Of a stretch of 20,801 nt of DNA, positions 15,625 through 20,801 are shown piece by piece. The position numbers and the translations under genes are program-made. The DNA is taken from NCBI GenBank assembly GCA_946183625.1, contig CAMHCL010000012.1:1-20801 (forward strand). The letters are read 5' to 3'. Every line of letters starts with the position of its first letter. The first letter of the stretch is position 1. The notes beneath the pieces were generated by a model. It saw nothing but the letters and a program-made list of their open reading frames with translations, did no database searches and was not told the origin of the DNA. The DNA comes from an uncultured Lachnospiraceae bacterium. Its GTDB lineage: Bacteria; Bacillota; Clostridia; Lachnospirales; Lachnospiraceae.

Positions 15625-17304
15625 ATGAGCGAAGCAATAAAAGTATTTCTTGTAGAAGATGAATATGCAATCCGCGAAGGCATAAAGAAATCAGTGGATT
15701 GGGAGAAGAACGGTTTTGAGCTGGTTGGCGAAGCAGGAGATGGAGAGGTTGCATTTCCTAAGATCATCAAAACTAAGCCTGACATCCTGATCACTGATAT
15801 CCGTATGCCTTTTATGGATGGGCTGGAGCTTTCGAAGCTGGTGAAGAAGGAGCTTCCGGACATAAGGATCGTGGTCCTCAGCGGCTATGATGACTTTAAC
15901 TATGCAAAGGAAGCCATAAGCATCGGCGTTGAGGAGTACATTTTAAAACCTGTATCTGGCGATAAGCTCATGGAAGAACTGGGCAGAATTGCTGAATCTG
16001 TAAAGACCAAGAAGCAGGAACAGGAGCTTCGCACAAAATATATCCGTGACAGAGAAGAGATTAAGATACTGGAACAGCAGAAATTCCTGCATGACGTGAT
16101 AGGTGGTAAAATGTCCATGGGCGAGTCACTGGAGCTTGGCAAGGAGTTAGGTATTGATATAACCGCAGCCTACTATGCAACGGTGCTTATGCAGGTGTTC
16201 CCTAAAAATGTCCAGTCTATAGATGCAGAGGAATATTCCTCATCCAAGGAAGCCACATATGTTAAACTGAAAGAGATATACAGTGATAAGGATCATGTTT
16301 ATCTCTATGAACAGGTTGGCGATGTGCTCTGTTTTCTGGAAAGAGCGGATGATGAGGAAGAGATAAATAAGAATATTCGTACCGGCATAGAAGATATTAA
16401 ACAGATGATGTCGGAATATGATGACCTTATGTTCTTCATATCTGTTGGCAAGGTAGTGGACAGGATAAGAGACGTTAATTCTTCTTATGCTGATGCCAGC
16501 AAGAAATTTGCTGAGAGATATATGTATACAGACAGCTTTGTATTCTATGAGGAATCAGAGGATGACAAGGAAGGAATCAGAGAGGACGTAAGAGAGGACA
16601 GAAAGAGCACTTCTTCCAAAAACCTGGACATTAATTCACTGGATGTCAGCATGCTTTCCAAGAAGACAATATATAATTTTCTTCGCAATGGTACACTTTC
16701 AGAAGTGGATGACCTGGTAAATGAATATTTTGAAAGCATGGGTGGCGAAGCAATTGAATCCATGATGCTTAGACAGTACGTGCTTATGGAGTCAATGCTC
16801 AGTGCAGTTGCATTCCTTGAAAATCTTGGAATGAACAAAGAGAATATCTCTGAAATGCTGGGCGACCTCAGCAATACTATGCAGTATGCAGAATCTGTTG
16901 ACAGTGCAAAGGATTATATAAGAGAGCTGCTCACCTGCCTTATAGAGTATCGTAATCAGATGTCAGATAAGAGATATGTAGAAATAATCGACAAGGCTAA
17001 GGAGTACATACAGGGTAACTACAAGAATGATGATATGTCTCTTCAGACAGTTGCTTCCTATGTGAATGTAAGCTCGAATCATTTCAGCGCTATATTCAGA
17101 AAAGAAACAGGCGATACATTTATCGATTACCTTACTACTGTACGTATGGATAAAGCTAAGGATCTGCTCACATGTACATCCATGAAGACTTCGGATGTAG
17201 GCTTTGAAGTGGGCTACAGGGATCCACATTATTTCAGCTATATATTTAAGAAGACACAGGGTATGTCTCCTAAGGAATACAGAAGGATGAAGAAAGAGTC
17301 GTGA
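15625..17304 (+). CDS. YesN-type response regulator with AraC-family HTH
   Basis: The 559-residue regulator has a receiver domain (residues 1-125) with the acidic pair E11/D12, phosphoacceptor D58 in ILITDIRMPFMDG and Lys in YILKPVSGDK. A long middle region of about 300 residues contains coiled-coil and helical stretches and matches no family I can name. The C-terminus, about 455-555, is an AraC-type double helix-turn-helix (VASYVNVSSNHFSAIFRKE and VGFEVGYRDPHYFSYIFKK, ending SPKEYRRMK). Its partner kinase gene overlaps its stop by 4 bases. In Clostridia such pairs activate sugar transport operons, so the nearby binding-protein genes and perhaps araBD are likely targets. GAGG lies 8 bases before the ATG, 15 bases after araD. 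Confidence 0.95.
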   Translation: MSEAIKVFLVEDEYAIREGIKKSVDWEKNGFELVGEAGDGEVAFPKIIKTKPDILITDIRMPFMDGLELSKLVKKELPDIRIVVLSGYDDFNYAKEAISIGVEEYILKPVSGDKLMEELGRIAESVKTKKQEQELRTKYIRDREEIKILEQQKFLHDVIGGKMSMGESLELGKELGIDITAAYYATVLMQVFPKNVQSIDAEEYSSSKEATYVKLKEIYSDKDHVYLYEQVGDVLCFLERADDEEEINKNIRTGIEDIKQMMSEYDDLMFFISVGKVVDRIRDVNSSYADASKKFAERYMYTDSFVFYEESEDDKEGIREDVREDRKSTSSKNLDINSLDVSMLSKKTIYNFLRNGTLSEVDDLVNEYFESMGGEAIESMMLRQYVLMESMLSAVAFLENLGMNKENISEMLGDLSNTMQYAESVDSAKDYIRELLTCLIEYRNQMSDKRYVEIIDKAKEYIQGNYKNDDMSLQTVASYVNVSSNHFSAIFRKETGDTFIDYLTTVRMDKAKDLLTCTSMKTSDVGFEVGYRDPHYFSYIFKKTQGMSPKEYRRMKKES

Positions 17305-18755
17305 AAAGGCAGAAGAAAACCAGTAAGATACAATCGAAGATGATAACATATATCTGGATATGTGTTATCCCTTTTATCGTTCTTTTGGTTTTCGCCATTG
17401 CGCGACTCTATACTTATTATCAGGAATATGATCTTCTGGTTCGAAATATAACCGGAGCCAATAAGTACAGCATGGAATTCAAGGATGACATGGATGAAAT
17501 GATGTACAAGATCATCATAGGTTCAGCAAACTGGACTGATGCTGAAGAGAAGCTGGAGGACGAAGATCCGAAGGCTCTGATCCACGAAGCCAGAGAACAT
17601 TTTGTGGAACTCAGGGAGAATAGTACTGAGGAAAATGTAGTGGCTGACCTGGATGCACTTATAAAACTTCTGGGCATTCTGGATGAACGTGTTGATGATA
17701 TCCTGGCAAATGTAGAAGAGGGCGGCCATTATGATGAAAATATGGAAATGCTTGATATGAATATCCGAACCCTCACCTCTCTTATTCAGGATGACGTTCA
17801 GCGATATATCTACGATGAAGCGACCAACATGGAAATGCTCCGTCGTGATGTTGCAGGAAGCCTTCTTGCTACTATCAGGATCCTCGTCATGCTCCTGGTA
17901 TTAGCTATATGCTTTATATATGTTGTGTCTCACAGACTCTCTGAAACCATAACAAAGCCAGTCACAGAGCTGGTAGATATGACGGAGAAGTTCGCGGGAG
18001 GAGATTTTACTGTTTCTTACCATCCTGAAAGTAATGACGAGATGGAAATCCTGGCAGAGAGTTTTAACAGCATGGTTAAAGAGATTGAGACCCTTATCGA
18101 GGATATCCACATAGAGCAGGAGAATGCCAAGGATGCAGAACTCAGGCTGCTTCAGGAACAGATAAATCCACATTTCTTATATAACACCCTTGATGCTATC
18201 ATCTGGATGACGGAGGCTGGAGATAACAAGAAAGCCATACAGATGACACAGGATCTGTCCACATTTTTCAGAGTTTCACTCAGCAAGGGTGCCAGCGAGA
18301 TCACAATTGAAAATGAGAGGGAGCACGTAAAGAGCTACCTTAAGATACAGCGTTTCAGATATCAGGACATATTGGATTACAAGCTGGACTTCGATGAAGA
18401 AATACTGGGTTACCATATCCAGAAGCTGACGCTGCAGCCTATAGTTGAGAATGCCATTTATCATGGTATCAAGAACAAACGTGGCAAGGGCATGATAAAT
18501 GTACGAGGCAGACTGGAAGGCGATGATGTTGTCTTCGAGGTTGAAGATAACGGAATCGGAATGGATGAAGAAAAGCTGAACCACCTCAGAAACCTGATAG
18601 CCGGCAAGATTGTCGACGACGATCAGTCAGGCTTTGGCATGGCAAATGTACAGCAGCGCCTTGTAAAGAATTACGGGGCAAGCTATGGTATATGGGTTGA
18701 TAGTGAGTATGGGAAAGGGACGATAGTTAAAGTAAGAATTCCGAAAGTGACGTAG
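17301..18755 (+). CDS. YesM/LytS-type sensor histidine kinase
   Basis: The 484-residue kinase starts with GTG at 17301, its GTGA overlapping the regulator's stop, and lacks a strong ribosome binding site, so it likely depends on coupled translation. A membrane segment at about 15-36 precedes a highly acidic, mostly helical extracytoplasmic domain (37-188) and a second segment at 189-210. A HAMP domain (about 210-263) follows. The His_kinase domain has the characteristic RLLQEQINPHFLYNTLDAI with His291 as phosphorylation site. The ATPase domain shows LQPIVENAIYHG, VEDNGIGMD and GFGMANVQQRL. It should phosphorylate the YesN-type regulator. The small helical sensor domain has no clear sugar-binding fold, which fits a model in which a separate binding protein delivers the signal. 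Confidence 0.95.
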   Translation: MKRQKKTSKIQSKMITYIWICVIPFIVLLVFAIARLYTYYQEYDLLVRNITGANKYSMEFKDDMDEMMYKIIIGSANWTDAEEKLEDEDPKALIHEAREHFVELRENSTEENVVADLDALIKLLGILDERVDDILANVEEGGHYDENMEMLDMNIRTLTSLIQDDVQRYIYDEATNMEMLRRDVAGSLLATIRILVMLLVLAICFIYVVSHRLSETITKPVTELVDMTEKFAGGDFTVSYHPESNDEMEILAESFNSMVKEIETLIEDIHIEQENAKDAELRLLQEQINPHFLYNTLDAIIWMTEAGDNKKAIQMTQDLSTFFRVSLSKGASEITIENEREHVKSYLKIQRFRYQDILDYKLDFDEEILGYHIQKLTLQPIVENAIYHGIKNKRGKGMINVRGRLEGDDVVFEVEDNGIGMDEEKLNHLRNLIAGKIVDDDQSGFGMANVQQRLVKNYGASYGIWVDSEYGKGTIVKVRIPKVT

Positions 18756-18758
18756 TGA

Positions 18759-18898
18759 ACCGAATGACCAACATATAGCTACTCGTCACGCGGCTCGCGC
18801 CTCAAATCGTGACCTAGCAGTTCTAAGTCTGTAAAATACACAGACTAAGAACTGACGTCACTACATGGTTCCTCGTAGTTATATGTTGGTCATTCGGT
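18759..18898. repeat. 140-nt element with 24-nt inverted arms and internal hairpins
   Basis: The left arm (18759-18782, starting ACCGAATGACC and ending CTAC) is complementary to the right arm (18875-18898, GTAG to CATTCGGT) over all 24 positions, with a single G-U pair. Inside are GTCACG/CGTGAC (18785-18790 with 18808-18813) around a GC-rich loop, and a 14-bp hairpin with one mismatch (next entry). As RNA it would form a very stable three-way or four-way branched structure. It begins three bases after the kinase stop codon and ends 51 bases before the binding-protein start. No coding potential, T-run, transposase or clear target duplication is seen. Candidate roles are an mRNA-stability or processing element, a regulatory RNA, or a small palindromic repeat of the MITE type. 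Confidence 0.88.
18818..18854 (+). other. Inner 14-bp hairpin of the 140-nt element
   Basis: CAGTTCTAAGTCTG (18818-18831) pairs with CAGACTAAGAACTG (18841-18854) with one A-A mismatch and a 9-base loop, TAAAATACA. It lacks a following T-run and so is not a normal intrinsic terminator. Confidence 0.85.
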
Positions 18899-18949
18899 AT
18901 GTACTTTGTTGACTGGGGAATTATAACTTTGCTACGGGAAGTTGGAGAT

Positions 18950-20035
18950 ATGAGAAGAAAAAATCAATACAAAAAAATAATACGTATGATGGCGACTGTA
19001 TTGGCATTGCTTTTGATGACATCGCTGTTCAATGGCTGCGGGAAGAAGGCCGAGGATATTCAGACGGCTTATCAGGAACCGGATCTCATTACGGTGGGAT
19101 TCTCACAGGTAGGTGCGGAATCTGACTGGCGTGTAGCTAACACGGAGTCCTTCAGGAAGACCATGACCCGAAGCAACGGCGTAGACTTAATGTATGATGA
19201 CGCCCAACAGAAGCAGGATAAGCAGATCATTGCCATCCGTAATTTCGTTCAGCAGGAAGTGGATTATATAGTCCTGGCACCTGTAATGGAGACGGGCTGG
19301 GATACTGTGCTTCAGGAAGCGAATGATGCAAATATCCCTGTAATTATAGTGGATAGAATGGTAGATGTAGAAGATACATCTCTATACAAGGCGTGGATCG
19401 GGTCTGACTTCAAGCGTGAGGGTAAGATAGCCTGCGAATGGCTGAACAAATTCACCATAGCAAAGGGCATCGCTCCGGAGGATATAAATATAGTAGATAT
19501 CCAGGGTACCGAGGGTGCTACTTCCCAGATTGGAAGAACTAACGGCCTTACCGAAGCTGCTACGCTGTATGGCTGGAATATACTTGCCATGGAGTCTGCT
19601 GATTATGCGCAGACAAAGGGTAAGGAGGTTGTGGCAAATCTCCTCAAGCAGTACGACAATATCAACGTGGTTTATTGTGAAAATGATAACGAAGCCATGG
19701 GTGCCATAGAGGCCATAGAAGAGGCTGGCAAGAATCCGGGTACAGATATAGAGAATGGTGAAATCCTGGTCATTTCATTTGACGCCGCCCACTCAGGTCT
19801 CAGCCAGGTGCTGGCAGGCAAGATAGCTCTTGACGTGGAATGTAATCCTCTTCAGGGAGAAGAGGTGTTAAATGTAATCAATGCCATTGAAAATGGCGAA
19901 GAGTACAATAAATATACCTATATAAATGAAAGTATATTTGCCCTGGATGATACAGTTAAGAGTGTAAATGTGGATGATACGAACTACGATATAACCATCG
20001 TGACAGAAGATATTATGAACAGCAGGGAATATTAG
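18950..20035 (+). CDS. YtfQ-like sugar-binding lipoprotein, probable co-sensor
   Basis: From the ATG at 18950 the product has 361 residues: a basic N-terminus, a hydrophobic stretch and a lipobox-like LFNGC with Cys30, so it is predicted to be membrane-anchored on the outside. The rest is a periplasmic-binding-protein type 1 fold (Peripla_BP_4) close to the E. coli galactofuranose-binding protein YtfQ: TVGFSQVGAESDWR, DAQQKQDKQI, IRNFVQQEVDYIVLAPV, GWDTVLQEANDANIPVIIVD, DIQGTEGATSQIGR and YCENDNEAMGAIEAI. The start is uncertain: CGGGAAG is 8 bases upstream and GGAG only 2; an ATG at 18899 is also in frame but would place an odd extension before the signal peptide. Position after the kinase gene suggests it presents bound sugar to that kinase. 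An ordinary transporter role is possible. Confidence 0.88.
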   Translation: MRRKNQYKKIIRMMATVLALLLMTSLFNGCGKKAEDIQTAYQEPDLITVGFSQVGAESDWRVANTESFRKTMTRSNGVDLMYDDAQQKQDKQIIAIRNFVQQEVDYIVLAPVMETGWDTVLQEANDANIPVIIVDRMVDVEDTSLYKAWIGSDFKREGKIACEWLNKFTIAKGIAPEDINIVDIQGTEGATSQIGRTNGLTEAATLYGWNILAMESADYAQTKGKEVVANLLKQYDNINVVYCENDNEAMGAIEAIEEAGKNPGTDIENGEILVISFDAAHSGLSQVLAGKIALDVECNPLQGEEVLNVINAIENGEEYNKYTYINESIFALDDTVKSVNVDDTNYDITIVTEDIMNSREY

Positions 20036-20080
20036 AATAAATTATTTAACAAAACGTAAAAAATCACAAAAAAAATATTG

Positions 20081-20129
20081 AGAGTATTTTCAAATGATAA
20101 AAATATGAAAAAAGTACGAAAGATACTCT
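20081..20129. repeat. Inverted repeat upstream of the second binding-protein gene
   Basis: AGAGTATTTTC (20081-20091) can pair with GAAAGATACTCT (20118-20129) as an 11-bp stem with one bulged G, enclosing an A-rich loop of 26 bases. It lies just upstream of the likely -10 box at 20154. It could be an operator for the YesN-type regulator or a weak transcript end for the gene before; there is no T-run after it. Confidence 0.4.
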
Positions 20130-20150
20130 GTATAACACCCTCCAATATTC

Positions 20151-20159
20151 TGATATAGT
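20151..20159 (+). promoter_or_regulatory. Possible extended -10 promoter of the second binding-protein gene
   Basis: TGATATAGT (20151-20159) is an extended -10 box (TG, one base, TATAGT). No good -35 box lies 16-18 bases upstream, which is usual for promoters that need an activator. Transcription would start near 20166, about 47 bases before the ATG at 20213. Confidence 0.45.
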
Positions 20160-20212
20160 TTAACCATCGGTAACGGAAAACTAATTAATTTTAGAATAAC
20201 GGAGGGTTTTCT

Positions 20213-20801
20213 ATGAAAAAATTTGGTAAGAGATTACTGGCAACAGTAGTTGCAGCAACTATGGTACTTAGCATGGCAGCTTGCGGAGCTAAGGATTCAG
20301 GATCAAGTGATAGTGGTTCTGCTGATAGCAGCTCATCTTCATCATCAAGTGGTGATAAGATCAAGGTTGGTATCATCAACAACGATCCTAACGAGTCTGG
20401 TTATCGTACAGCTAACGACAAGGATCTTAAGGAAATGTTTAGTGAAGCTAACGGATATGAAGCTTCATTCGCATACAGCCTTAAGAACGACGAGCAGATC
20501 ACAGCAGCTCAGAAGTTCATCCAGGACGGCGTTGACTATCTGCTTCTTTCAGCAGCTGATACATCAGGTTGGGATTCAGTTCTCAAGGATGCACAGGATG
20601 CAGGAATCCAGGTAATCCTTTTCGACCGTACAATCGATGCAGATCCAAGTCTTTATGCAGCATCAATCGTATCTGATATGGACAAGGAAGGCGAGCAGGC
20701 AGCTACATGGCTTAAGGATCAGAACCTCAGCGAGTACAAGATCATCCACCTTCAGGGTGTTATGGGATCAGCAGCTCAGCAGGGTAGATCTGGAGCACTT
20801 G
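20213..20801 (+). CDS. Sugar ABC transporter substrate-binding lipoprotein, N-terminal part
   Basis: The gene runs off the right edge; 196 residues are visible. GGAGGG lies 6 bases before the ATG. A signal peptide (MKKFGKRLLATVVAATMVLS) ends in the lipobox MAAC with Cys24, followed by a Gly/Ser/Asp-rich linker to about residue 47. The binding domain then begins KIKVGIINNDPNESGYR and continues with AQKFIQDGVDYLLLSAADTSGWD, IQVILFDRTIDADPSLY and IIHLQGVMGSAAQQGR, all typical of the YtfQ/xylose-type Peripla_BP_4 family. It is paralogous to the preceding binding protein but differs in the sugar-contact region (NESGYR versus GAESDWR). Frequent AAC, GAC, GGT and CTT codons hint at high expression. 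It is probably the transport component of an ABC importer whose ATPase and permease genes would follow. Confidence 0.9.
   Translation, partial: MKKFGKRLLATVVAATMVLSMAACGAKDSGSSDSGSADSSSSSSSSGDKIKVGIINNDPNESGYRTANDKDLKEMFSEANGYEASFAYSLKNDEQITAAQKFIQDGVDYLLLSAADTSGWDSVLKDAQDAGIQVILFDRTIDADPSLYAASIVSDMDKEGEQAATWLKDQNLSEYKIIHLQGVMGSAAQQGRSGAL

Noticed and set aside
18759..18898. Insertion sequence or tRNA-like gene for the 140-nt element
   Set aside because: There is no transposase frame, no obvious target duplication, and no acceptor stem, T-loop or anticodon arrangement of a tRNA; a non-autonomous mobile repeat remains possible but unproven.
18899..18949. Upstream ATG at 18899 as start of the first binding protein
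   Set aside because: It would add 17 residues, with acidic residues, before a normal lipoprotein signal peptide, and its only upstream sequence is the arm of the inverted element, with no ribosome binding site.

Overview
The window looks like chromosomal DNA of an anaerobic, AT-rich Firmicute, most likely a Lachnospiraceae member of the Butyrivibrio/Roseburia type. This is inferred from gene families, not from a marker gene. The supporting signs are strong AAAGGAG-type ribosome binding sites, several lipoproteins, a YesN/YesM sugar-sensing pair, and a VTC/DUF4956/Cthe_2159-type cassette. No rRNA, tRNA, CRISPR array, transposase or phage gene was seen.

Left part (1-1560, + strand): the 3' end of a GNAT acetyltransferase, proC (proline biosynthesis), and a small gene for an 81-residue peptide with a double-glycine leader. 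A strong terminator, probably bidirectional, follows.

Region 1563-4414 (- strand): a three-gene cassette made of a VTC-domain protein, a DUF4956 membrane protein and a beta-helical Cthe_2159-like lipoprotein. Upstream on the same strand, behind its own terminator, is an OmpR-type response regulator and histidine kinase pair (4506-6402). The regulator shares a divergent promoter region with a P1-family (DmpA/NylC-like) peptidase.

Region 6541-11248 (+ strand): the P1 peptidase, a membrane protein made of two fused acyltransferase-3 domains, and a membrane-bound spermidine-synthase-like protein. A convergent diguanylate cyclase (11300-12970, - strand) with an ectodomain and 7TM sensor region follows.

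Right part (13105-20801, + strand): an arabinose-type sugar operon. A strong promoter and a potentially structured leader precede a ribulokinase-type FGGY kinase (araB), L-ribulose-5-phosphate 4-epimerase (araD), a YesN-type regulator, a YesM-type kinase and a YtfQ-like sugar-binding lipoprotein. A second sugar-binding lipoprotein with its own leader runs off the window and probably begins the transporter operon. The first binding protein plausibly acts as ligand sensor for the kinase, as XylFII does for LytS in Clostridium beijerinckii, so that sugar outside the cell would switch on uptake and catabolism. Between the kinase and this binding protein lies a 140-nt element with 24-nt inverted arms and two inner hairpins. 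It is the most striking non-coding structure in the window.
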